From: Oxalobacteraceae bacterium AB_14 | Lineage (GTDB): Bacteria > Pseudomonadota > Gammaproteobacteria > Burkholderiales > Burkholderiaceae_D | Direction of reading: 5' to 3' | DNA: 64,000 bases | NCBI GenBank assembly: GCA_000381565.1 | Contig: KB906725.1 | Location: 1,629,731-1,693,730, forward strand | Shown here: piece by piece, positions 7,284 to 19,032 of the stretch | Layout: every line of letters starts with the position of its first letter | How positions within the stretch are numbered: the stretch's first letter is position 1 | The notes under the pieces: generated by a model | The model's input: only the letters and a program-made list of their open reading frames with translations | What the model was told of the DNA's origin: nothing | The model's database searches: none | Made by a program: the position numbers and the translations under genes

Positions 7284-7759
7284 GTCTGCCGGCGGCGGGC
7301 CACCATCGCCTTCAGCGCCGCGATCAGCGTGGCGTTCTGCGGGGTGGCCTCCAGCGTATCGCCGAGCTCGTCGAAGGCCGCCACGGCCGCTTCCGTCAGC
7401 CACAGCGAGCGCATCTGCTCCTTGATCTCGGCCGGTTTGGTCATCAGCACCTTCAATTTCACGCCGTGCACCTGCCAGCCGCGCCGCGCCAGCGTGTCCT
7501 GCAGCTTGGGCAGTTGCTGCTTGAGCTTGGCCGCCAGCGAGGCGTTCGGCAGCGACAAAGTCAGCTGCCCATCCTCGAAAGCCAGGATTTCGGCGTACTT
7601 GAACATGGCCGGCAAGGCCGCCGCGCAGTCTTTTTGCAACGAGGCCATGCGCTCGATGGCGGGCAGCAGGGCCGCCATTTTGTCGTCGCGGCGCAGGAAA
7701 TCGGTCGCCTCGACGGCGGTGCGGCGTTTGATGGACAGGTTGGAAGAGTTGAATCGCAT
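7280..7759 (-). CDS. DciA-family (DUF721) protein
   Basis: About 159 residues from an ATG at 7759; the frame extends to a GTG at 7798 with another ATG at 7771. The compact basic domain includes FKYAEILAFEDGQLTLSLPNASLAAKLKQQ, matching DUF721/DciA, the ancestral loader or operator of the replicative helicase DnaB in bacteria without DnaC. The position between lpxC and secA is typical for betaproteobacteria. The start is uncertain because none of the candidates has a good ribosome-binding site. The stop shares the CTTAAG hexamer with the lpxC stop. Confidence 0.8.
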   Translation of the reverse strand: MRFNSSNLSIKRRTAVEATDFLRRDDKMAALLPAIERMASLQKDCAAALPAMFKYAEILAFEDGQLTLSLPNASLAAKLKQQLPKLQDTLARRGWQVHGVKLKVLMTKPAEIKEQMRSLWLTEAAVAAFDELGDTLEATPQNATLIAALKAMVARRRQT

Positions 7760-7798
7760 GCGCAGCAACATATCACAGCGGCAAAAAAACGTCACCAC

Positions 7799-7982
7799 CG
7801 GTTAAAATAGCTTAATTTTGTAACATTGTTCACTCTTGGGCTATTGTTAAACCGGTCAATAACCCAATGTAGGCGCGGACGCATGATAAAATCACCGTCT
7901 TTTGCCATAGTCGAACTCCGTGCGGTAAGGCGTTTTTCCCCTACAGAGCTTTTTTTAACGGCGTTTTTTCAAGAATTCAAGC
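7799..7982 (+). promoter_or_regulatory. secA upstream region with extended -10
   Basis: The region is AT-rich compared with its neighbours. TGATAAAAT (7884-7892) fits an extended -10, giving a leader of about 85 nt before secA. A second weak -10 (TAAAAT, 7803-7808) lies at the start. There is no secM-like gene with an arrest motif. An ATG at 7883 opens a 42-codon frame that runs 29 nt into secA in another frame; it could couple translation only if the upstream promoter is used. Confidence 0.45.
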
Positions 7983-10769
<2,787 letters not shown>

Positions 10770-10771
10770 AC

Positions 10772-10801
10772 AAAAAACCGGAGCTGGTCTCCGGTTTTTT
10801 T
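10772..10801. terminator. Bidirectional terminator between secA and TonB receptor
   Basis: AAAAAACCGGAG (10772-10783) and CTCCGGTTTTTT (10789-10800) are a perfect 12-bp inverted repeat with a 5-nt loop. It has a T run on the plus strand after the stem and, by symmetry, on the minus strand. It lies 2 nt after the secA stop and 19 nt from the end of the minus-strand receptor gene. Confidence 0.92.
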
Positions 10802-10819
10802 ATGTCTGATCGACGCGGG

Positions 10820-12904
10820 CTAGAGCTGGCGTTCGTAGACGGCGCGGATGCCGGCGCGGCCAGGTGTGCTGGAGGTACGCGCGGTGCTGTAGCCGTTGTC
10901 GGCGTAAAAGCTGCCCTGTAGCTGGTCCTGGTGCAGGACGTTCAGCAGCGACACGCGCAGCCGCGACTTGCTGTCGAACTTCCATAGCGCGTAGCCGTCC
11001 AGTGTGCGCGTTACGCCGGTGTAGCTGACGAGGTTGCCGCTGATCCTGACCATGCCGCCGGTCTGCACGCCGGCGTTGAAGCCCAGCGTCAGCGCACCGG
11101 CGGGGTGGTAGTCCATTCCGATGTTGGCGCTGAAGGGAATTTGCGCGCCGAGGCGATTGTCCGGCCCCGGCACAGCGTCCAACCGCGACCAGTTGCGCGA
11201 GGCGTTGGCGCGCATGTCGACCGGCCATGCGCCGAGCGGGAACCTGGCGTCGAACTCGATGCCGGCCACCTTGGCCTTGCCGCCGTTGAACGGCGTCGTC
11301 ACCCATGAACCGTTTTGTTCGAACAGGCGCTGCACCGTCACGTCGCGGATGCGCCGCGCGTAGGCCGATACGCTCACCGAGCCCTCCTTGCCGAAGTACG
11401 ATTCATACGCCGCATCCAGCCCCCATGCCAGTTCCGGCCGCAGATCGGGATTGCCCTGGACGTCCGGGTTGGTGGGGCCGTTGTCATTGTTGATGGTGTA
11501 GCGGCGCGGCAGCAGGTCGCGGGTCGGCGGCGCCTTGTAGGTGCGGGCCAGGGCCAGCCGCACCTGGTCGCGCTCCTGGTTCGGCAGCTTCCACATCATC
11601 TGCGCCACCGGACTGAAAACGCTGGAGCGGTTTTGCACCGCCGCCAGCAGGGCGCCGTCGGTGCGGGTGTCCAGCGCTTCCCAGCGCAGCCCGAGATAGG
11701 CTTGCAGGCGCGCCGTCACGTCCCATTCGTCCTGGACGAAGAGGGCGATGCGACGCACGCGCGCTTCGTACTCCTGCAGCAGCTGGCCCGGCGCCGCGCC
11801 CTTGGCCGTGCTGTCGTCCTGGCGGCGCATCTCGCTGCGGCGCGTGTCGGCGCCGTCCCAGCCGATGGCGAGGCTGTGTGCTTCGCGCAGGCGGGTCAGG
11901 TATTTTCCACTGGTGGTGAGGCTGTCGTCGTCGGCGTTCGATGTGACCGCGCGCGTGAACAGCGGCGCGCCGCCTGCGCTGGCGCCGTGGAAGGCGTAGT
12001 CGGTGTTGCGGTGGTTGTAGTCGTAGCCCAGATTGACGCTTAACTTGCCGTCCGCGCCGACCAGGTGCGTCCATGTCACGCCGCTGCGCAGGAAGGCTGT
12101 GTGCGACAGCGCGTTCCAATCGCTGTCCGGGTAGGCGGTCGATGCGCCATAGATGGTGGTTTCGCGGGAGTCCCCGTGGCTGCTGGTGCGGTACAGGTCC
12201 AGCAGGTTTTTCCAGGCCAGCGTATCGCCGTTTGCCAGCGTCCAGTTGACGCGCGGCGCCAGATTCAGCTTGGTCTGGTGCGAAGCGTTCAACTCCGCAA
12301 AGGTGCGCAGCGCAGCCGGACCTTCCACGCGCTCCGTGGTGCCAGGCGTGTTGCGGAAACCGGTGTCGCTCAGCGTGGCGGCCAGGCCGTACGATAGCGC
12401 ACCATTGCGGTCCGCGCTCTGCATCGTGGCGGAAGGTCCGGCCACGCCTTGCAGGTTTTCGATGCCCAGCTTGAGGTCGCGCTGTGCGCGGCTGCCCTTG
12501 CGCAGGATGACGTTGATGCTGCCCGCCATCGCCTGCGCGCTGTATTCGGCCGACGCCGTGCGCAGTATCTCGACTCGCTCTATCAGCTCGGGCGAGATAG
12601 CGTCGATGGACATGCCCTGCGGCGCCGGCTCGCCGTTGATCAGCAGCTGCGTGTAGCCAGCGCCCAGGCCACGCATGCGCACCTCGCCGCCGGCCACGGA
12701 GATGCCGGGCTGGCGCTTGAGCAGGGCGGACAGCGTGGTGTCGCCATACAGCTCGATGTCCGTGCGGCCGACGACGATCCTGGCCGCCGTGTCGTTGCGG
12801 CGCAAGGCCTGGGCGGTGGAACCGGTGATGTCAACCCGCTGCATATCGGCGCTGTCCTGCGCGCTGGCACCCGCCGCAAGGCAGAGCAGAAGAAGAGGTT
12901 TCAT
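10820..12904 (-). CDS. TonB-dependent outer-membrane receptor
   Basis: 694 residues from the ATG at 12904, where a signal peptide begins (MKPLLLLCLAAGASA); the open frame extends upstream but without a signal sequence. The plug domain is visible at about residues 25-150 (LLKRQPGISVAGG, MRGLGAGYTQLLINGE, VEILRTASAEYSAQAMAGSINVILRKG). The rest is a 22-strand barrel with alternating aromatic strands. The substrate is unknown: no siderophore gene is adjacent. Its start region faces the divergent LytS/LytTR pair, which may regulate it. No N-terminal signalling domain for a surface-signalling sigma system is present. Confidence 0.92.
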   Translation of the reverse strand: MKPLLLLCLAAGASAQDSADMQRVDITGSTAQALRRNDTAARIVVGRTDIELYGDTTLSALLKRQPGISVAGGEVRMRGLGAGYTQLLINGEPAPQGMSIDAISPELIERVEILRTASAEYSAQAMAGSINVILRKGSRAQRDLKLGIENLQGVAGPSATMQSADRNGALSYGLAATLSDTGFRNTPGTTERVEGPAALRTFAELNASHQTKLNLAPRVNWTLANGDTLAWKNLLDLYRTSSHGDSRETTIYGASTAYPDSDWNALSHTAFLRSGVTWTHLVGADGKLSVNLGYDYNHRNTDYAFHGASAGGAPLFTRAVTSNADDDSLTTSGKYLTRLREAHSLAIGWDGADTRRSEMRRQDDSTAKGAAPGQLLQEYEARVRRIALFVQDEWDVTARLQAYLGLRWEALDTRTDGALLAAVQNRSSVFSPVAQMMWKLPNQERDQVRLALARTYKAPPTRDLLPRRYTINNDNGPTNPDVQGNPDLRPELAWGLDAAYESYFGKEGSVSVSAYARRIRDVTVQRLFEQNGSWVTTPFNGGKAKVAGIEFDARFPLGAWPVDMRANASRNWSRLDAVPGPDNRLGAQIPFSANIGMDYHPAGALTLGFNAGVQTGGMVRISGNLVSYTGVTRTLDGYALWKFDSKSRLRVSLLNVLHQDQLQGSFYADNGYSTARTSSTPGRAGIRAVYERQL

Positions 12905-13032
12905 GAGTTGTGCGTAAGTTAATCCGGCGCAGAGTATCGCGCCGGATAAGCCGCGCCAGACCGCCTTTGTGACGAGCGCCCGGATTGCCGTGACGATGTC
13001 CGGTTGCCGCGCATTTTGGCGGCCCATGCCGC

Positions 13033-13048
13033 TGATATACTCGCCGTC
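13033..13048 (+). promoter_or_regulatory. Extended -10 directly before the LytS-type kinase start
   Basis: TGATATACT (13033-13041) is an extended -10 (TG-n-TATACT) followed by CGCCGTC and the ATG at 13049. There is no Shine-Dalgarno, so the mRNA is predicted to be leaderless, as for lpxC. Confidence 0.5.
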
Positions 13049-14161
13049 ATGGATCAACCCTCACTCACATGGCGCGAAGTGCGCAACACCTTGCTGGTCA
13101 ATCTGCTGGTGTGGGGCCTGCTATGCGCGGTCGGCGCGGCCAGCGTCTACAGCGACGTGCTGCGCGAAGGCGGCAACCGTAGCTACGGCCGCGTGATGCT
13201 CAATTGGGATCTGAACCACGTGCTGATGATGACGCTCAGCTTCGGCCAGTACCTGGTCTTTCGGCGCTGGCCCGAGCTGACCGCCCGCGCCCGCGCCATC
13301 GCGCGTTGCTACGCGGTGGTGGTGTTCATCTTCCTGCCGGTACAGCTGATCTACGTGGCGATGCTCGATGCGGTGCGCACCGACGGGTGGCTGGACCTGG
13401 CCCATGCCTGGCGGCTGTTCCTGTCGCCGTATGGCTTCAATGTGTTCCTCGAATTCGCCTGGGCGACCGGAACCTACACGGCGGTCACCGCCATCTGCAT
13501 CTGGCGCCGCAGCCAGGCGCGGGACAAGGCGTGGCAGCAGGCGCTGACCGACAACCTGCATCTCAACCTGGAGCTGGAACGCCAGCGCATGCTGGCCCTG
13601 CGCGCGCAACTGGAGCCGCATTTCATCTTCAACGCACTGAACGCGATCAGCGCGCTGGTGCGCACCAGCGACGGCGACCTGGCGCTCAACGGCATCAACC
13701 GCCTGAGCGACCTGCTGCGCTACGCGCTGACGGCCAGCAGCCGCGATTGGGTCAGCGTAGGCGAGGAACTGGCCTTCGTCGGCGACTATCTCGCCTTGCA
13801 GCGCCTGCGCTACCGGGCGCGCCTGCAAGTGCAGATGGATATCGGCGATGTTCACGGAGGCGAGTGTCCGCCATTGCTGCTGCAACCGCTGATCGAAAAC
13901 GCCTTGCGCCACGATCTGGATTGCCACGAGGGGGACAGCGATATCCGCATCCACATGCGGTGCGAGGGCGCGCAACTGCATATCCGCATCAGCAATTCTG
14001 TCGCGGCGGACGCGTCGCCGAATCCGGGGCTCGGGATGGGGTTGGCCAACACGCGGGCGCGCTTGCAACTGGCCTATGGCGGCGAGGCGTCGCTGGACAG
14101 CGCCTTGCGCGACGGCCGCTATGAAGTGGCGATCCGCATGCCCTTGTACGTGAAGGAGTGA
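13049..14161 (+). CDS. LytS-type sensor histidine kinase
   Basis: 370 residues. Four hydrophobic segments span about residues 12-155. A short coiled linker (ALTDNLHLNLELERQRMLAL) leads to the His_kinase (PF06580) domain with LEPHFIFNALNAISAL; the phosphoacceptor histidine is at about residue 191. The C-terminal ATPase domain has the N-box LLQPLIENALRH and a G-box GLGMGLANTRARLQLAYG. It overlaps nothing but lies 5 nt before its response regulator, so the pair is an operon. Kinases of this class pair with LytTR regulators that control transport or cell-surface genes; the divergent TonB receptor is a plausible target. Confidence 0.92.
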   Translation: MDQPSLTWREVRNTLLVNLLVWGLLCAVGAASVYSDVLREGGNRSYGRVMLNWDLNHVLMMTLSFGQYLVFRRWPELTARARAIARCYAVVVFIFLPVQLIYVAMLDAVRTDGWLDLAHAWRLFLSPYGFNVFLEFAWATGTYTAVTAICIWRRSQARDKAWQQALTDNLHLNLELERQRMLALRAQLEPHFIFNALNAISALVRTSDGDLALNGINRLSDLLRYALTASSRDWVSVGEELAFVGDYLALQRLRYRARLQVQMDIGDVHGGECPPLLLQPLIENALRHDLDCHEGDSDIRIHMRCEGAQLHIRISNSVAADASPNPGLGMGLANTRARLQLAYGGEASLDSALRDGRYEVAIRMPLYVKE

Positions 14162-14166
14162 CGGCG

Positions 14167-14934
14167 ATGCGTGTCTTGCTGGTCGATGACGAGGAACCTG
14201 GCCGCATCAATCTGCGCTATGCGCTGGCGCGGCATCCGCAGTGGCAGGTGGCCGGCGAGTGCGCCAGCGCCGCCGCCGCCCGCGAGCTGCTGGCGCGGCA
14301 GGAGGTGGACCTGGTGTTCCTGGACGTGCAGATGCCGAAGGAATCCGGCATCGACCTGGCGCGCAGCCTGAGTGCGCTGGCGGAGCCGCCGTTGATCGTG
14401 TTCGTCACCGCCTACAACGCCTACGCGATCGAGGCCTTCGAGGTGCACGCGATGGACTACCTGCTCAAGCCCTTCGACGACGCCCGCCTGGCGCAGACGC
14501 TGGAGCGCGCGGCGGCGATGCTGGCGCAGCGCCAGCTGGCGGGCTTCGCGCCGGCCTTGCGGGCCTACGTCGCCGCGCAGCCGGCGGCCGCGGCGGCGGG
14601 CTACTGGCATCAGGTCAGCGTGCGGTCGATCGGGCGCATCGAATGCATACGGCTTGAGGATGTGCAGTGGCTGGAGGCGGACGGCAACTACGTCAAGCTG
14701 CACCTGGAAAAGCGCTGCGTCTTGTACCGCATGCCGCTCAGCCGGCTGGAGGCACAGCTGGACCCGGCGCGCTTCGTCCGCGTCCACCGCCGCGCCATCG
14801 TCGCTGCGGAGCAGTTTTCGTCGATGTCCGTGGTGGGCGACGGCAGCTACCTGCTGGCGCTGCGCTGCGGCGCCACGGTGGCCGTCAGCGAGCGCCACGT
14901 GGAAGCGGCGCGCGCCCGCCTTGCCGCGGCCTAG
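14167..14934 (+). CDS. LytTR-family response regulator
   Basis: 255 residues. The receiver domain (1-120) starts MRVLLVDDEEPGRINL. The phospho-accepting aspartate is in FLDVQMPK at about residue 54, the conserved Thr/Lys positions are in FVTAYNAYA and DYLLKPFD. A LytTR DNA-binding domain (about 150-250) is shown by IECIRLEDVQWLEADGNYVKL and FVRVHRRAIV. AAGGAG ends 8 nt before the ATG at 14167, favouring it over the in-frame GTG at 14158. Its stop codon overlaps, in CTAG, the stop of the convergent kinase gene. Confidence 0.93.
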   Translation: MRVLLVDDEEPGRINLRYALARHPQWQVAGECASAAAARELLARQEVDLVFLDVQMPKESGIDLARSLSALAEPPLIVFVTAYNAYAIEAFEVHAMDYLLKPFDDARLAQTLERAAAMLAQRQLAGFAPALRAYVAAQPAAAAAGYWHQVSVRSIGRIECIRLEDVQWLEADGNYVKLHLEKRCVLYRMPLSRLEAQLDPARFVRVHRRAIVAAEQFSSMSVVGDGSYLLALRCGATVAVSERHVEAARARLAAA

Positions 14935-16925
14935 CGGGTAGCGTCGCGCTGCGGCGCGGAGTAGGGCAGCAGCATGCGCACCGCCGTGCCCACGTTGGGC
15001 GCCGAATCGATGGTGATGCGTCCACCCAGCACGCCGGTGACGATGTTGTAGACGATGTTCATCCCCAGCCCCGTCCCGCCCTGGCCCATCTTGGTGGTGA
15101 AGAACGGATCGAACACGCGGCGCAGCACATCGTCCGGCATGCCGGCGCCGTCGTCGCTGAACATCAGCTCGACGATATCGTCGTCCACCGCTTCCGCGCG
15201 CACCGTGATGGTGCCGCCCTTGCGCTGGTCGAAGGCGTGGTTGAGCGCATTGTTGACGAGGTTATTGAGCACCTGGTACAGGGCGCCGGGATAGGAGTCG
15301 AAGCTCAGTCGTTCCGGAATCTGCAGGACCACCTCGCACTCGGCGCGGCGCAGGCGCGGCATGTAGGTGGCCATCGTGTCGTGCACCGCCGACAGCAGGT
15401 CGAACCTGCGGCGCTGGTCGTTGGTCTGGTCGACGGCGATCTGCTTGAACGACGAGATCAGCTCCGCCGCCTTGTGCAGCGAACCGGAAATCAGCTGGCT
15501 GGCCAGGCGCACTTCCTCCAGGTGCGCGGTCAGCTCCGAACGCCGCAGCGCGCCGGCCGCCACGTGCAGCTCGAACTCCACCACGCGGTCGCGCAGCGCG
15601 GTCGACGCCAGCAGGCTGTTGCCGATCGGCGTATTGAGCTCGTGCGCGATGCCCGCCACCAGCGATCCAAGCGAGGCCATTTTCTCGGCCGCCAGCAGTT
15701 CATCCTGCGTATGCTGCAAGGTCGCCAGCGCCGCGCTCAGGTCGGCGTTGGCGCGCTCCAGCGCCGCCGAGCGCTCGCGCACGCGCGACTCCAGCGACAC
15801 GTTCAGGTCCTTCAGCTCGCGCTTGGCGTTGAGTTCCTCGGTCAGGTCCAGCAGCGCCCAGATGATGGAGTCGTTGCCGTCCAGGGTCAGCGAGGACGAC
15901 CAGATCGCCACGCTGCCCACGCTGCCGTCGGGCAGCAGCACGCCGGCGATGGCGCCGTGCACCGCGCCGTCGGTCTGGTACATTTTCCAGATGCGGTCGC
16001 GCTCCAGCGTGCTGGCCCAGAACGGCACCTCGTCGCTGCGCTTGCCGATCAGCTTGGCGGCGCCGGCGCCGAAGGTGTGCGTGACCGCGCGGTTGGCGGC
16101 GACGATGCGGCCGTCGCGGTCCGACACCGTCAGCGGCAGCGGCGCCATGTCGAACAGCGTCTTGAAGCGCGCCTCCGATTCCGACAGCCGCAGCTGCGAT
16201 TGCTCCAGCTGCGCGATGCGTTCGCGCAGCACCGCGCTCATGGCGTTGAGCGTGCGCGTGAAGACGGCGATTTCATCGTCGCCCTCGACCGGCAGCGCCT
16301 TGTTGTAGTCGCCCAGCGCCATCTGCTGCGATTGGTCGGTCAGCGCGTGCAGGCGGCGCCCGATGCCGTGGGTGAAGGCGTAGAACAGCACCACGCCCAG
16401 CGCCAGCCCGACCAGCGAGATCACGCCGCCCTGCAGCATCACCTCGTCGCGCGCCTTTTTCAGGTCCTTGGTGGTGAGGCCGAAATTGATGGAGCCGACC
16501 CGGTTGTCGCGCAACAGCAGCGGCGAGCGCGCGTGCAGCGTGGTGTCGTCGAGCAGGGTGCGCACGCCTTTGAAACTGGTGCCGCCGCCTTGCCGCAGCA
16601 GGTCCGGCAAGGGGGCTTTGCGCTTGCCGGCTTCGATGATGGGTTTTTCGTTCTCGTCGAGGATGACCAGGTAGCGCACGAAACTGTCGTCCGGGTCGGA
16701 CAGCATTTCGGTCAGGTAGTTGGTCAGTTCGGGCAGGCGGCCGCGCGTGGCGTAGGGGCTGAGCGAGAGATTGAGCGTGACCGCGTATTCGCGGGCTACG
16801 CGTTCGGCGTTGGTGCTGACGGCTTGGTTCATCAGGCGCAGGCTGTTCCAGATCAGCAGGCCAACCACCAGCGCCTGGATGACGGCGCTCAGCAGCAGAA
16901 ATTTCGCGCGCAGCGATAGACTCAA
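14931..16925 (-). CDS. Membrane sensor histidine kinase (HAMP-PAS-HisKA-HATPase)
   Basis: About 664 residues. Order: transmembrane helix 1 (about 8-28), a periplasmic sensor of about 135 residues, helix 2 (about 165-187), HAMP (190-240), PAS (about 250-365), coiled coil, then a HisKA-like dimerisation region with the phosphoacceptor in GIAHELNTPIGN (His about 428). The ATPase has NNLVNNALNH, DDGAGMPDD and GQGGTGLGMNIV. The TTG at 16925 is the best start (AAGGAG 8 nt before it); a GTG at 16934 overlaps that site. No response regulator lies in the same operon. It is the third gene of the porin / binding protein / kinase cassette. Confidence 0.9.
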   Translation of the reverse strand: MSLSLRAKFLLLSAVIQALVVGLLIWNSLRLMNQAVSTNAERVAREYAVTLNLSLSPYATRGRLPELTNYLTEMLSDPDDSFVRYLVILDENEKPIIEAGKRKAPLPDLLRQGGGTSFKGVRTLLDDTTLHARSPLLLRDNRVGSINFGLTTKDLKKARDEVMLQGGVISLVGLALGVVLFYAFTHGIGRRLHALTDQSQQMALGDYNKALPVEGDDEIAVFTRTLNAMSAVLRERIAQLEQSQLRLSESEARFKTLFDMAPLPLTVSDRDGRIVAANRAVTHTFGAGAAKLIGKRSDEVPFWASTLERDRIWKMYQTDGAVHGAIAGVLLPDGSVGSVAIWSSSLTLDGNDSIIWALLDLTEELNAKRELKDLNVSLESRVRERSAALERANADLSAALATLQHTQDELLAAEKMASLGSLVAGIAHELNTPIGNSLLASTALRDRVVEFELHVAAGALRRSELTAHLEEVRLASQLISGSLHKAAELISSFKQIAVDQTNDQRRRFDLLSAVHDTMATYMPRLRRAECEVVLQIPERLSFDSYPGALYQVLNNLVNNALNHAFDQRKGGTITVRAEAVDDDIVELMFSDDGAGMPDDVLRRVFDPFFTTKMGQGGTGLGMNIVYNIVTGVLGGRITIDSAPNVGTAVRMLLPYSAPQRDATR

Positions 16926-17008
16926 AACGTACACTCCTTGTGGCGTTGCCAGGAGCGCACGTCGCTGCCGTCCACGCGGGACGGCAGGGGGCCACGGCGA
17001 CCTGGAGG

Positions 17009-17410
17009 TTAAGGCAGGGTCAGGATCACTTTGACGGTGTCGTCCACTGCCGACTTGTCAATATAACCGATCGCCTTGGGATCGGCAGCAACTGCTTTCT
17101 TCACCTCGGCGTTGCTGGCGTATTCCTTCGGCGGCGTGGCTTTACCGGTGAACACCAGCTTGGACCACAGGGCCTTGACCTGCGCCGGGTCCTTTTCCGC
17201 GACCTTCTGGTAGAAGTCGGCGCGGATGTGCGAACCTTCGGCCTGGTCGACCGGCGTGAACAGGTTGGATTTACCGAGGAAGAATTGCGACGCCTGTTCC
17301 GAGAACATGCGGGTCGCCGGGTTCTTCTGGCTGACGATGACAACGGTTTCCGCCGAGGCGCCGGCTGCGGCGAACGACGACAGCAACGCGGCGATGATCA
17401 TTTTTTTCAT
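17009..17410 (-). CDS. Small PstS-like periplasmic binding protein
   Basis: 133 residues with a signal peptide (MKKMIIAALLSSFAAAGASA). The mature part of about 113 residues resembles only one lobe of a phosphate-type type II binding protein: VVIVSQKNPATRMFSEQASQFFLGK at its start and the C-terminal AIGYIDKSAVDDTVKV. It is far shorter than PstS (about 340 residues) and no ABC transporter genes accompany it. It lies between a porin 15 nt upstream and a sensor kinase 83 nt downstream, so it may present a ligand to the kinase's periplasmic domain. Confidence 0.8.
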   Translation of the reverse strand: MKKMIIAALLSSFAAAGASAETVVIVSQKNPATRMFSEQASQFFLGKSNLFTPVDQAEGSHIRADFYQKVAEKDPAQVKALWSKLVFTGKATPPKEYASNAEVKKAVAADPKAIGYIDKSAVDDTVKVILTLP

Positions 17411-17425
17411 GTTGTGGACTCCTGA

Positions 17426-18640
17426 TTAGAAGACGAAATCGAGCGCCGCGGCGACCACGGTGACGTTGTTGTTGAAGCCAGGCTGCACGAAGATCAGCGA
17501 GCCGCCTTTGGTCTTAGGCTTGGCGCGGTCGACCTGCACCTTCAGCGCCATCGATTTGGCGAAGTCCCAGCGCACGCCGATCAGGTCGGACGTTTGTTCC
17601 GTCGCTGGCAGCAGGCCGTACACGAACGCGCCCAGTTGGCTGTTCTTCGGCAGGGTCGCGGGCGGGGTCACCGAGCTGCCGGCGTCGCGCACGGAGGCGT
17701 GGGCGTAGTAAGGCAGAACCTTGCCGACGCGGTAGCCGACCATGGTGTACCAGGCGTTGGTGTCGGGGATGTAGACCGCTTCCTTGGCGCGGCGCTGCGC
17801 GTATTCGGTCTGGACGACGATGTTATGCCAGTCCATGGTGGCGCCGAGCGAGGTGAAGGCGATCTTTTTGCCGTCGGTCAGGCCGAGGTCAGTGGCCAGC
17901 TGCTTGAAGCCGAATTGGTTCAGCGTCGCGGTCAGGGTGTTGATCGGGCCGAGGTCGTTGGTCTTGAGGTCGGCGCGGGCGTGGCCGAGGCGCACCAGGA
18001 ACGGGCCGTATTCGCCGGTGAAGCTGATGCCGACGGCAGGCGCGCGGTAGGTGGCGACGGCGCCGGCGCCGGTCGGCACGAACAGCTTGCCGCGGCTGAC
18101 GCCAGCGAAGGCCTGGGTGGTGAAGTTGAAATCGCCGAAGGCGCGCTGGAAGTTGACGTCCGCGCCGTCGACGTTCTCGATCGGGGCCTGGCCGTACATT
18201 TCAATCGGAGGACGCATCATGGTGTTGGCGTAGCCGACGTTCTGGTAGTCCGAGATCAGGAAGGTCGGCAGCACGACGCGGCCGACGCGCACGCTCACTT
18301 CGTCGTTGATGCGGGCTTTCAGGAAGGCCCAGGTCAGGTCGGTGGTGAAGGTCGGGCTGGTGTTCTTGCGGGTCAGGATCTGCGCGGTGGCGGACAGCCA
18401 GTCGTTGATCTTGTAGGTCGCTTGCAGGCCCAGGTTGGTGTCGAGGCCGATCTTGGCCTTGTCGCCCACGCCTTCGGCCTGGTTGTAACGGGCAAATTGC
18501 GCCTGGTCGGTATTGCTCTTGGCCACGCCCAGCGTGCCGAAGCCGCCAATGGTCAGGTTGTCGTCGCCCAGGGTGCCGGCCTGTGCCTGCATGGAGGCGG
18601 TGGCGGCAAATACGGCAGCTACTAGAAGTTGCTTTTTCAT
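17426..18640 (-). CDS. Outer-membrane porin
   Basis: 404 residues from the ATG at 18640, where a clear signal peptide starts (MKKQLLVAAVFAATASMQAQA). The frame extends to 18775 but that part is not membrane-targeting. The mature protein has the even spacing of amphipathic beta strands and ends in LDFVF, the terminal phenylalanine being the usual BAM signal. IGGFGTLGVAKSNTDQAQF near the N-terminus resembles porins often annotated with small PstS-like proteins. It is the first gene of the three-gene cassette; AGGA lies about 10 nt before the start. Pore selectivity is unknown; an anion or phosphate is possible from the neighbour. Confidence 0.85.
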   Translation of the reverse strand: MKKQLLVAAVFAATASMQAQAGTLGDDNLTIGGFGTLGVAKSNTDQAQFARYNQAEGVGDKAKIGLDTNLGLQATYKINDWLSATAQILTRKNTSPTFTTDLTWAFLKARINDEVSVRVGRVVLPTFLISDYQNVGYANTMMRPPIEMYGQAPIENVDGADVNFQRAFGDFNFTTQAFAGVSRGKLFVPTGAGAVATYRAPAVGISFTGEYGPFLVRLGHARADLKTNDLGPINTLTATLNQFGFKQLATDLGLTDGKKIAFTSLGATMDWHNIVVQTEYAQRRAKEAVYIPDTNAWYTMVGYRVGKVLPYYAHASVRDAGSSVTPPATLPKNSQLGAFVYGLLPATEQTSDLIGVRWDFAKSMALKVQVDRAKPKTKGGSLIFVQPGFNNNVTVVAAALDFVF

Positions 18641-19032
18641 GTGGTCTGGTTCCTTTGATTTGTTGTCAGTTATTTCTTGCTCTGGGCGATCGTGTCGCCT
18701 TATTTGTCTCGTGACATGCGGGGATGGGGCACTCGGGCTAAACCTTAAACTAATTTCCATACAGCATGAATTCATTTCCAGTAAATTAGAACGTACGTAC
18801 TAAAATGTTGTGGCTTTTGAGCGGAAAACAACGATTTTCTCAATGAATTCATGGAGTTGTATGACATCCTTCTAGTGCTTTTTGAGCAAATTTGCACTTA
18901 GGTTATGCCTTTTGGCAACGGCGCCGGATTTGTGACTGATAGTTATAGCGGGAAGGGAATGATGCGATGCGCCAATTTGGCCGTCAGGTATTACAATAGC
19001 GGCTCCCACTTTCCACTCACGAGAACACTCAT
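18641..19032. other. Divergent intergenic region porin / argJ
   Basis: 392 bp, clearly more AT-rich than the genes. TACAAT at 18992-18997 is a -10 candidate for argJ, giving a leader of about 30 nt. Around 18788-18800 the run AACGTACGTACTAAAAT contains the small palindrome ACGTACGT. GAATTCAT occurs twice (near 18770 and 18845). No convincing open frame, Pho box or RNA gene was recognised. Confidence 0.5.

Noticed and set aside
14667..16919. A 750-codon plus-strand frame opposite the histidine kinase
   Set aside because: Low-complexity shadow of the kinase gene, with no motifs or ribosome-binding site.
18641..19032. Pho-box search upstream of the porin, because the neighbour is PstS-like
   Set aside because: Only single TGTCAT-like half-sites were seen, without the 11-bp-spaced repeat.
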